From Opisthocomus hoazin (lineage: Eukaryota > Chordata > Aves > Opisthocomiformes > Opisthocomidae), in NCBI RefSeq assembly GCF_030867145.1, contig NC_134418.1, positions 59,743,682 through 59,807,681 on the forward strand: a stretch of DNA of 64,000 nucleotides, written 5' to 3'. This document shows positions 17,855 through 58,325 of this stretch, one piece after another; positions within the stretch are counted from its first letter, which is position 1, and every line of letters begins with the position of its first letter. The position numbers were made by a program, and so were the translations under genes. The notes beneath the pieces are model-generated. The model was not told the DNA's origin and did no database searches. It saw only the letters and a program-made list of their open reading frames with translations.

Positions 17855-18875
17855 GTTGTAAGAGTGTGGAGAGTGTACCAAAGCTGGTGTCTGACTATGT
17901 CGCAAAGAAATTTTGTTTGCATGCCTTGGTGTCATATACATTGCCATTTGACAAAAATCATCAATGCTTTTGACTTTATGACTGCAGGAATGAGGTAAGT
18001 TATCAAGGAATCAAATCCACTTTAAATGGTTCATGGCGCACATTTTAATCATAGAAGCCAAATATTTTGTTGTCCTATCTATCATCTTGGATGTATTTAA
18101 AAAGAAAAAAGAAAAAAACAGATACATCTTCAAATGCTCCGAAAAAAACTCATTCCCACCACTAATTCATATCTAAAAGGAAAAATTAACATGCAGTCAA
18201 CGATGTATTTCCACAGCTTTAGGTATCCAGTGCTGAGTCTTTATGAGGAAAGTGAACGCACACCGAAGTCTGTATTCCACTTTCAAAACTGAAGTGTGTC
18301 TCTGGGCATTCAGGCAACAGTAAGAGAGTTTCAAGAGGAGTGATCCTACAGAACCCAGGGCTTTGTACATCTACATCCCAGCTGACTGCAGTAACTTCAA
18401 GCAAACTTCCACCTTGCTGTTCACTGCTGAACTATATAACCACCATAAACTGACTGGACAGAGTAATAACATTTTCAGCTTATACAGCAGAAAATATGTA
18501 GGATTGGAGCAGACACAACCATGGGGTGGGAGAATCATTGAAGAGGTCACAGAGGTCTCTTCACTAAAGGATGTTTGAAAATACTTTGTCTTCACAAATG
18601 TTTTTGCCTTACTCTCCTTCAGTTAAACCATCATTTTCTCAGCCTGCCAAAGGAGAGCAATGCTACCAAAATGATGAACAGCCCACAGACCCAGGATTGC
18701 CTGAAGCTCTAATGGAACAGGAACATCTAAAGACAATAAATGAATACTATACATATCCAAGCTCCACATACCAATGTTTTGTGTTTGTGGGTTGGGCTTT
18801 TTTCTTAAGTTTAAAATAAACTTTTATGTGGTTGATTTTCTTTCTTGCAGCAATCAAAATGTCCTCGTTTTCTAA
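17855..18875 (+). pseudogene. ADH4: ADH4-like (class II) alcohol dehydrogenase relic: exons 8 and 9
   Basis: A TTGCAG acceptor is followed by a 140-base block (17855-17994) with a good GTAAGT donor. It reads KSVESVPKLVSDYVAKKF, then LVSYTLPFDK; after one extra base it resumes as IINAFDFMTAGM. ADH exon 8 is 139 bases, so the block carries a single-base insertion, which would bring a TGA early. The usual tryptophan after GG is replaced by cysteine. Intron 8 is followed by TTGCAG at 18845-18850 and the terminal exon 18851-18875, reading SNQNVLVF then TAA, where functional genes have SIRT. The wording (KKF.L.ALV..TLPFDKI..AFD) is closest to class II ADH4, which also sits next to ADH5 in mammals. 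Exons 1-7 were not found, so the gene is dead. Confidence 0.85.
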
Positions 18876-20572
18876 GGATTGATCTCAAATTTTGGAAGAC
18901 TCTCACTTGAAATTAAACCTTAATTTTTGGCTGCTTTCATAATTAAAAATTTGATTTAATATTTAATAAACATCTATTAAGAATTAATATGTATTTAAGA
19001 AATTGCAGCTCACAAATATGGAATGGCTAGCATTGAAAGGTAATAAGGGACAGTAGCTAGCACTATATTATTTGAAGCATATTATATAAAGCAGTGGATA
19101 ACTTTCTTATTATCACGTAACATTTATACAGGCATACATGGATGTGGTTTCATTTTTGCAAACGCTGTTGTAATTTTAGTTATTTCCAGCACCAAGTCCC
19201 ACAGAATATTACAGCAGAACTGTGCAAATCTTCCTCAGAGAACAGGACTGCCACTATCAGCAGGTCATTCTGCTGAACAGACCCTTCTTTCGGTGCTGAA
19301 CATTAGACCCATAACACTCTAATGCCTTTTAAGCAACTCTTATCCCAGCCCATAGCCCTTTGAACTTCTGGAAACCCCGCAGCATCATCAGCAATTACAC
19401 AACGCATCATGAACACACAAATGAGTTAATAAAGGTTAACAAATTCCATCTTGGCTGCCAATTTACAGTAACTTCTGCACATAGAACTCACTTTGCTATA
19501 CAAGTTACCTGTAATTCTCTTAACTCTTTTTTAAGCATAAAACAACAAGGCTACAGGTAATGAGATAACACCAAAATAACCCACTAAATATTTCAACTGT
19601 GTTCTAGCACTTCCCAAGGAAGTATCAAGAAAACACTACAAGAAGTTCCAATAAACAAAATGTTTCCCTAATATTGCATGTGCGCCTGCACAGCCTTAAT
19701 TTTATACTAGCAACAAGTCTCAAAAAAAGTAATCAATTGGCCTAGTAACTCTGCAATAAATATAAACACATAAATAGATTTGTGCACGACTGGGAAAAAA
19801 ACCCCACCACACTGATACGTTAGAAGCCAGCCACCTCCCCGCTCCGTACCACCGAGCATTACTTCCCGGTTTTGGTAATTTCACAGAAACATTTGGGGTT
19901 TGTTTTTGAAAAAAATCTAAACCGAGAGGAAATAAAATTTGATTGCTATAAAATAACTCTGCCTTAAGTCAATTGCAACTTGCACTTAGCAATTATTTTG
20001 AACTGTTGCTACATGAAAGATGGTGTCAGCACGTCTGAGCAGCGACGAGTTCTGCCGTCACCGCAGTGCCACCTGATGGCTACCTGCCCCTGCCTTCCCC
20101 GCATGCTGCCCGGCAGCTTCGGAACGGGCCGCGACAGCTGGGTTCCTGCATTTCTGGAATGCTAGGCAAGTACCAACCTCCAGTACTTCACAGGAAAACG
20201 CAGGAAAGGCGAATCAGAATTCAAAAGGAGGGGTTTGAGAGCAACGCCCCACAAAAAGATCGCTACGCTCCAGCATCCGCAGCTGAAACTTGCACACACG
20301 TTATCCCAGGTTTAATGGGGCTGTTCTAATGAAATATATTGATCAAGACTCCCTAAATTACACCGGTTTTGTTTTGGAAACTGTATTAATGGGGAAAAAA
20401 TTACCTCTGGGTCAGTCTAGCACCATTTCTGTTTGGGGAAAAGAAACCAGGCAACTTTTATGTGAACCCCTTTCAGTTTCGCCTGCAGGTAGGCATGTCG
20501 GTCCCCTCCAGCCCCCTGCGCCTCGCCAGCCTGCTCACCCGTGTGTGAGGCTGCAGCCAGCAGCTACGGCGC
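18876..20572. other. Intergenic, nothing certain
   Basis: AATAAA occurs at about 18964 and could be the old poly(A) signal of the ADH4 relic. From about 20000 to 20570 the DNA becomes richer in G+C and CpG, but I cannot tie it to a gene or named repeat. Confidence 0.45.
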
Positions 20573-21652
20573 TGTGGCGGGCTGACCCTGGCTGGACCCT
20601 GGGTGCCCACCAAAGCCACTCTGTCACTCCCCTCCTCAGCCAGACACAGGAGAGAAAATTGAGATAGGGACCCAAGGAGAGATCACTCAGCAATTACTGT
20701 CACGGACAAAACAGACTCAGCTTGGGGAAATTAGTTTATCACCAATCAAATCAGAGTAGGATAATGAGAAAATAAATTAAACCTCAGAACACTTTCCCCA
20801 AACGCCTCCCTTATTCCTGGCTTAACTTCACTCCCAATTTCTCTACCTGCTCCCCCCGAGCGGCGCAGGGCAACGGGCAATGGGGGTTGTGGTCAGTCCA
20901 TCACACGCTGTCTCTGCTGCTCCTTCCTCCTCAGGGGGAGGACTCCTCAACTCTGCCCCTGCTCCAGCGTGGGGTCCCTCAACTGCTCCAATGTGCATCC
21001 TGCCCTTGAGTTGCAGTTCTTCACAAACTGCCCCAGCGTAGGTTCTTCCCATGGGCTGCAGTCCTTCAGGAACAGGCTGCTCCAGTGTGGGTCCTCACGG
21101 GGTCACAAGATCTGCCAGCAAACGTGCCCCAGCATGGGCTCCTCTCTCCACGGGTCCGCAGTCCTGGCAGAGCCTGCTCCAGCGTGGGCTTTCCACAGGC
21201 CACAGCCTCCTTTGGGCATCCACTTGCTCTGGCGTGGGGTCCCTTCCACAGGCTACATGTGAATATCTGCTCCACCATGGACCTCCATGGGCTGCAGGGA
21301 ATCAGCCTGCCTCACCATGGTTTTCACCACAGGTTGCAGGGCGCCTGGAGTACCTCCTCCCCCTCCATCTTCCACTGACCTTGGTGTCTCCAGAGTTATT
21401 TCTCTCACGTATTCTCACTCCTCTCTCCAGCCACGGCTGTCAGGGTTTTTTTTTCCCCTTTGCATTAACTATGCTATCACAGAGGTGCTACCACCATTGC
21501 TGATGGGCTCAGCCTTGGCCAGCAGCAGGTCCGTCTTGGAGCCAGCTGGCACTGGCTCTATCGGACAGAGGGGAAGCTTCCAGCAGCTTCTCACAGAAGA
21601 CACCCCTGTAGCGCCCCCCCCCCCCCAAGCTTTGCCACACAAACCTAATACA
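20573..21652 (-). mobile_element. Solo LTR of an avian endogenous retrovirus
   Basis: The element starts on the plus strand with TGTGGCGGGCTGACCC and ends with AACCTAATACA, giving TG...CA termini in the minus sense. The block sequence (CCACCAAAGCC, CACGGACAAAACAGACTC, GGGGGAGGACTCCTCA, GATGGGCTCAGCCTTGGCC) is one I recognise from avian genomes as a retroviral LTR. In the minus sense a GATAAA stands where the LTR poly(A) signal AATAAA is expected. Flanking bases are GGCGC (left) and AGCAC (right), a possible five-base target duplication with two transitions. No internal gag, pol or env sequence was seen, so it is a solo LTR left by recombination. Confidence 0.8.
20950..21310. repeat. Imperfect minisatellite inside the LTR
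   Basis: About eight degenerate units of roughly 35-50 bases repeat around the core CTCCAGCGTGGG and CCATGGGCTGCAG. Unit boundaries are irregular. This internal repetition is part of the LTR family, not a later local expansion, as far as I recall. Confidence 0.7.
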
Positions 21653-23299
21653 AGCACCCAACCGTCACCTCCTAGTCCTGATGCTGGCATACGGCCAGCT
21701 TCTGCTGTTCATGCTCAGATTGCCCGAGGACAAGCACCCTAGCAGATCACTTGCATCTTCTTTCAAGATATACTGGCTGCCAAACTTGCAGATGACTTCA
21801 TTCCCTGCATCTTCTTGTACTTCAAAGTCAAACCAAGGTACAGAAAACCCTCACTAAAAACTAATGCCTTCAGGATGAGCACAATAACATAATTTGAAAA
21901 AAAATTTTAAAAAGGTAGTGCAGATCCCTAGTTGTTTTGGGCTTTATCTCCGCTTGCCACATGTAACAGAGAACATCCCCCAAGCAAAAACACAATTGCC
22001 AGGCCTCTCTCCGATGTGCTCACAGTGCTTCCAGGCTCTCTTCTTTTCTCAGTCCAAACTGATGTTTCCAGTTATCACGTAACATCTGCTAGAACAACAC
22101 ACCAAAACCAACCCAATGTAAAAACCACAGTAGCACTGGGAGCCCTCACCTGCAGAACTTTCCTGTATAAAGCCGAAACACGCATGACAAAGCATAGCTA
22201 GTTCAGTCAAGAGCACAGCATGGTGAATTGGTTTTACTTGCATGGTGCCGAGAACAGAAAGGAAGTTGCAAAACCACTTACCATGTCCAGGGGCTTCCAA
22301 TAGTACACAGCAACACCGGAGAGAGCATCGCAAAACTGCAAGGGAAGGAAGAATAAAAAAACCCAAGCACTTTAATCTCTGAAATTGGACAATGAGCATT
22401 AAGGAGTTATGATTTCTGTATTTGTGCTTTTGTCTACCAGAATCAGTACCTGCAGTTTCCAGAATATCAGATACTAACAAAAGCTGAGCATCTGCAGAGT
22501 TTAGCTAAACATAGCATGTTCTGAGTCTTTTTGGAAGCACTGACAAACCAGGGGTGACCAAGAGCATGAAATTCACAGGAGCAGGCTGGCAGAGCTGAAT
22601 TTAACTGAGGAAATGGAGAAGGCCTGCTTTGATTTCCGCAACAAGCTTTTAGTGGTGGCAGTGAACACTAACTGAAGTCACTAGTGGAAAACCTCACGCA
22701 GGCCACGGGACAGGCAGCCTGACCACACGTCCTTTCATTCCTTCTCAACACCTTCCATGGTATGTGAAACCTGTGCAGCGCACTCACTGCCCAAACCGCC
22801 TTCCCGCTAGATAGCGGCTTTCCTGAGCCTACAGGTTTAATTTGTCATTTTGGTTATGTTTAAAATAATGTAACATTTAATAAGTTATTTATTAAATGCT
22901 GCAGTCATTTAAATTGGGGACAAATAAACTTTAATAACACAAGTTGGTGCTGTTGCCTAACTGTGGTATTTGCTGGGCTTTGTTAGCGTGTCACTGGAAA
23001 GCAAAAATTCCATTTCCCACTGAGGGGGACTTAGTTACTGCCTGCAGTTCCTCAGGCACCAGCAGCTGTCACGTCAAACCCCAGCAGCCCAGGGCAGAGC
23101 TGTTCGCCCGCTCCTGCACAGCCATGCCCGCAGATCTCGCAAGCTGCCCTCCCTGTCCGGCCTGGGGAAAGACGTTTCTCCAGAAAATGAAACCACGGTG
23201 TGAGCAGGCTGACCGCCCCATCTTGAGCAACAGCCCCTTTGCTTCAAAGCCTGAGGGACGGGATCTCAGGGCTCTCAGCCAAAATTTCCACCTCCCCGC
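21653..23299. other. ADH5 upstream region, nothing recognised before the CpG island
   Basis: No exon or repeat could be assigned. G+C content rises sharply from about 23050. Confidence 0.5.
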
Positions 23300-23917
23300 A
23301 GCCCCCTCAGCCCGCACTGGAAAGGGGCTGCCCTCACCCAGCCCGGAGCACGCCGCTGCCCCGTACAGCCTCCACCGCTACGGCTCGGCTGGCCGAGCAC
23401 GGGTTCGGGCGCCAAGGACCCACGCTGGAGACGGGAGGGCAGCGCCCACCTGTGCCCAGGGGAGGTGCAGGGGCACCGAGCCCCCCCGAGGGACCGCGCG
23501 CCCCGCAGCCTCCGGGCAGCCGCGCAGAGAGGGCGGCTCACACCCCCGCGCCGGGAGGGAAGCCGGACAGCCGGGCGCCGGCACCCCGGGGGACCGCGGG
23601 TGTGGCCCCTTGCAGGCGGAGCAGCGCACACCTGCCCGGGCACTGACGGGACTGCCTCGTAAGGCGCTGGGGCAGCCGTCAGCAGCCACAAAACCCAGCC
23701 ACATCGCGAGGAAACGGCCCGATCTCCGCCCGCACCAGGGCCTGCGGGAAGAACAGCGCCGCCAGCCGGCGTGTAACCCCCCTCGGGCGCTCCCGCCGGC
23801 CCCGGCGCGGAGGGCACGGCGAGAGACGGCGCCAGCCCCCTGCCCAGAGGCCGCCTCACGCCTCCTCCACCCCTCGCACCGCCCTCGCACCGCCCACGCC
23901 GGGGCGGGGGGGCGCAG

Positions 23918-23929
23918 CGCGCATGCGCG
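23918..23929 (+). promoter_or_regulatory. NRF-1-type site with embedded upstream ATG
   Basis: CGCGCATGCGCG fits the consensus YGCGCAYGCGCR exactly and is nearly palindromic. It lies 68 bases before the ADH5 start codon. The ATG inside it (23923) opens a frame that is out of phase with ADH5 and overlaps its start. Confidence 0.6.
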
Positions 23930-23996
23930 CCTGGCGCCGCGCCGGGAGCAGGGGCGGGGTCCCTTCCCCTTCCTCCGGGAAGCGGTGCCGTGCGCC

Positions 23997-36814
<12,818 letters not shown>

Positions 36815-37071
36815 AGCCAAATGTGGACCTTCCAGTCAGCCAGCAACACAGTAACTGTCCTTTTATAATGGAATTTCTGACAAAAGGTAGAATCAAGCAA
36901 ATGAAAACTCACTGGGACTAGGAAAACAATGTACCTTAGGGCAAGCATTCTGAATATTAAATAACAAAAAAACAGTAATCACTCAGTAGCATTATATAAT
37001 GAGCACTGGTTGTGGAACTTCCATTTCTATACTTGTTCTTCAATTTCACTACTGCTTAACTCAATCTACTT

Positions 37072-37077
37072 AATAAA
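37072..37077 (+). promoter_or_regulatory. Poly(A) signal of ADH5
   Basis: AATAAA lies 258 bases after the TAG stop at 36812-36814, giving a short 3' UTR. Other, more distal sites cannot be ruled out. Confidence 0.7.
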
Positions 37078-37099
37078 AGCTTATTTCTAAACACAGTGT

Positions 37100-40000
37100 T
37101 GGAATTATTGAACGTTGAGACTGTGACTATGATTGCTGTGTCTTACTGTTTCCTCTAGTGATTTTACAGTATATGTGTACATGACAGAGGGAAGAGCATT
37201 CTTCAGTCAGTAGCAAGGTGAGGTGGGATTCATTACACTAGGCAGCTCGCTAAGCACAGCTGGGTTGAGAAGCAGCACTGATGAGCTGTAACTGTACTGA
37301 GAGAGGGGCAAGAGCTCCCAACAGCTGTCAAGCTTCTGAGGCTATTCTAGGACGACAAAGAATGCACCATCCAGCTCTACCTTGAAGCCAGCTGCAGAGC
37401 AGGGTGTGGTTGGATGTATGACCTAAGTGTCCAGGTGTACCCATGTTCACTTGGGAAGTCCATATTCCACCTTATTTCCTGTTTGGCTCATTACAGTAGC
37501 TGCAGGCAGGCCTCTTGAAAAACTGATAGCATGGACTACTCCAGTCACTTGCCCTAGTGGTGTCCTCCCAAGACTTCAGCAGCACAGTTTTGCCATTTCC
37601 TTGAAGCAGCCTTTGCAGCCAACACTGCAAAAACAAACAGTGTGGGACTGTTACGTCTGTTCAGTCAGAAACAGGATCATACCCTTGACCAGGGAACGTT
37701 ACTATTAGAGCAACAGTCTGCTCTTGAGGGGTGCAGGAGAACAACAGTAAAGAACATTGTGTGATGAAGGCTTCAGGGTTTTGTGAGGGTTTTTTTGTTT
37801 GTTTGTTGGAGAGGGATGGGTTAAGTCTTAATTTTGGAGTTGCAGGGGTTTTTTCTTAACTATAGTTGAAGTGATCTGACTAGCTAAAATTTCTTTGAAA
37901 CCTGGAAGCAGTGCCACAGGCCCAGAAAAACAGAGGAACAGGAGAAAACAGACTGCAAAGCAGAGGCATAAAGGCTACCCAGTTAAAGAAAAGTTATATA
38001 CAGAAAAAGTTAGTGCTTTTCCATGAACCAAGGACACTGATTAAGAGAATTTTCATGTTTTAAGGGAGTCTCGTCAAAACAACTGTTACAGAGAACTCTG
38101 AGTGCAAACAGTAATCTTACTAGAAGAAACTCCCTTTCACTGCTAACAACTACCTTACCCCAAGACACTGCTATACAACTGGGACAATTACATCATTTCC
38201 ATTTGTCTTTGCAAAGATATCCGTAGAGCATTCTGAAAATAGCTGAGGTAGCTGTGTTTCTAACGTCATTTCAGACCGAGTAAACAACAAAGTTAACACC
38301 TGTGAATGTCATAAGAATTCAATTTTGAGCATCCAGAAGAAATAAAAAGTGAATTTGTACCAGGAAAGTGAGCCCTCTGACACAGCAGTTATTCTCAGTA
38401 CCTTGTAGCTCCAGAAATGCTAGCTGACCATTGGAGAATTCAGTAGAAAACGTGCTGTCAAGCCGTTCCAGTGAGAGTAGTCTGTAACTACAAGATGGTA
38501 TCAATAGAATATTAGCTCAATGTCTTAGCTAACTAACCCCCACCCAGATCTAACATATTTAAAATATTTATACTAGAACAGTTGTACCTCTAGGCTGCAC
38601 AGACTAGATGAAGACCGTATAATCATGTTGTCTGCATCACATTACTTCAGAGAATCTGCATCTTAGAGCGTTTGTGGAAAGCTAGTCTTGTAATACCAGA
38701 GTAAGCAAGTCAACAAATTTAGTGATAGCAGAGCGCTCGGGTCAAAGATGGCTTCTTCCCAGCCTGACGAATGGATGTCCTAGCTATTAGGTAGCAGAGT
38801 TTTCAGACGACTTTGTCCTGCAAAGCAGCTAGCTGAATGGAGCGTGTTTGAAGTAGTCCCTCTGACGGTGCTCAGCTAACAAAAGGACTCATAAACAGAA
38901 GAGCTTGTACCCCATTCTTGGTGATCAAGGTACAGTATTGAACTGTACCATCTTGACAACTGCAAGGACTTCAGTGGACAAAAAGTCCCCACCAAATGAC
39001 TGTGCGTGAAATGTTCATGTTCGCTGCTGGCTGTCACGTAAAAGATGCAGCTTGTCCCCTCTGCTGATGCTGTTACTTTTATTCAACATTAGCTATCAGA
39101 TCTTCTCTCCTTAAATACTCATGTCAATTTGCAGAAACAGCACGAAGAGTTTCCACACTCTCTTTTATGATAGTAAAGGGAAAATAAGAGAATGTTTCAG
39201 AACTAATTGCAGGATTGTGTTTTTGGCAAAACTATACAATTTCTAAAAATTTCGTTAGAAAGTAGATTCAAGCTGGTTTTTTGTTGTTTAGGTGGATAGC
39301 AACTTCTGTAAGAATCAAAACCAGGTAATTTCCCAAATCCACTCAGCACAAGTCTAATATGTCATGTTCAAGCAAAGTTACACCTAGATAGGTGAAAAAA
39401 TAGCCTTTCACAATACTTTTGTTTAATAAGTTTTGTTCTCCAGGATGATGTGCTATCTCACAGGCTGATGCGTCATCTCATGTTGAAACTGGTGTAGATG
39501 CTGACTAGGCTTTCCACTTGTTTAAAAATACTGTAGCAGTATCAGCTCAGTATAAACAGTTTTCATGCTGTCATTTCAATTTATAGGCAGAAATGCATAC
39601 CATCACAGATTACCTACACTAAGAACGTGCAGTGTTAAATTTGGTTGTATTGGTGCAATGACAAAGAGGTATTCAGGTGGGACACGTGCAGGCTCTAAGG
39701 GTGATTTTTAACTGGTTGCATGCATCTACAAAAAAAAAGTTACTTCTGTTAAAAGCAGCTGCAACTTTTATTTTATAGACCAAAAATGAAGGCCCCCCCT
39801 CATCATACACACACATATAGAAAAGGCAAGACCGTTGTAACCATTCAAGTGAATGATATGGTGGGCAAACCTCCAGGACAGTCATCTCCTCAATACATTA
39901 CATCCCATTCAACACAGGCAATTCCACTCAAGTACTACAGTCTGTTTTGTTAAAATCTATACACACACACACGCATACGCACGCACACATGCTCTATATG

Positions 40001-41687
40001 CATCATTTCAGGTCACTTTACTGCATAATTAAAAATAATAATAAAAGTAATGAAGACATCGCAATGATATTCTTACAGGAACAGAGGTCTGAGGCACTCA
40101 GGGCAGAGAAGACATTTTCTGGCAAATTGGGTATTTGGTAGTACACGAGTCCAGTTCTATGAGGTACTAACCCCTTTCCCCCACCTAAATTCTGCAGTGC
40201 TGAGGGGAGCCAAGGGTGTGCAGTACCTCATATGCTTGGGTCTAATGTGGCAACAAATTCACCAGACACCTTGTAAAAGGTGTATTTTATGCCCATGATT
40301 GTATGATTTAATGTCTGCATTGGTTTAACTATTTCTTACATTACAGTGGTGTAAGACTAAGTCTGCAATGGGGTCTGAAAAAATTTACATTACAATTCAG
40401 AAGAAAAATAAATTCCCTCAGCAGAGACACCCAAGATTATGGAAAGGAAGTGGGCATTGGAAAAGAAAGTGTAGAGAGAAGAGAGGCTTAATCAATCCAC
40501 ACTCCTTAACACGACAGTTCCCAGCTCATCGTGACCCATTAACAGAAAAAGGGGTATATATACTAACATTACCCAGTCTCAGGAAAAAAGATCAGTTTTC
40601 ATAGCTGCCCCCCTAAGACTTTCCGAAAGCATGAAACCTACTTAACTGAGGGGGAAAAAATGACCTGTTTAAAAATTACCAAAAGAAGACAAATACAGCA
40701 TTGAAGGTGTTTCATTTTCTCTTTGAGATGTATACTCATTTCACTGCAAGTCTTGCAGATCCAATCCCTCACAGCTACTGTGGATGTACCTTTAAAAAAT
40801 GCGCCACAGTTCACACATACTGGGATCCCGACAATCATGGGAGAATCATGGGATCTTTCTGGTTCTTGTTTCATTCTTTTACCTAGGCAAGTCTGATACA
40901 TCAGCAGGGGACTGCCTGCAAATACTGCTTCACCGAGAAGCAGATTATGCCAGGGAGCTGCATATAAGACAGAATTCATTAATTTTCCCTGTAGGAAGCC
41001 CATACTACCAAGTCTCTAGCAAGAGAAACAAGTCCCGCCATTAACACAGTGTGTCACCTACAGTTGCAATCATCACAGAGGCCATCAGCAGAGAGATGGG
41101 GACAGCATTAAAGGTAAGGGCAGCCTATTCTTGGCAACATGCATGTCTTTCTCCCTTCTGCCCCCTTCTCAACTGATAAATAAACAAGGCTCAGCCCATT
41201 AGAACAGTCTCTGCAGAAGCAGGAGCAAGTCTTTGGAACTACAAATGCTTAAAATCTCAGGTGCCACCCACATACCAAGAGCAATAGGCCACACTGAAGT
41301 GGTGAAAAAACCTGGATCCCAAAGTATCAAGTCCCAGTGGGAAAGGGGAAAATCAAGTCCCACACTTTTCTAGCTAGTATCATGGCAGCAACAGAAGCAA
41401 TTGTGGGTCTAATTGGAAGAAAGGTGCTAGAGAGATAATTCAAGAAAGAAGAAAAATATAGCATGAGTGTTGCAGGTAGGAGGAAAGCAGGAAATTCTTT
41501 AAATTATTCTCTGATTTTCCAGACATTGGGTCAGGTTCTTCAGGATATTCCCCTTATCTACAATCACTGAGAACAAAGTAAATGAAGAAATCTCTCTATT
41601 CTGTACTCTTAAAAAAATGCATAGTACAGAGACAAAAAAAATACATGTATGTATCGTTCAGATCCACCTGCTCAGTCTAGACTATCA
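37100..41687. other. Convergent intergenic region, including the METAP1 3' UTR
   Basis: ADH5 and METAP1 point at each other here. No coding exon or CR1 was recognised. On the minus strand, AATAAA (plus TTTATT) occurs at 39767-39772 and 39078-39083, possible METAP1 poly(A) signals that would give a 3' UTR of roughly 1.9 or 2.6 kb. The choice is not decided by the sequence. Confidence 0.5.
39961..39990 (+). repeat. CA-type microsatellite, imperfect
   Basis: About six perfect AC units are followed by interrupted ACGC/ATAC/ACGC units. It lies between the candidate METAP1 poly(A) signals and the stop codon, so may be in its 3' UTR. Confidence 0.85.
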
Positions 41688-58325
<16,638 letters not shown>

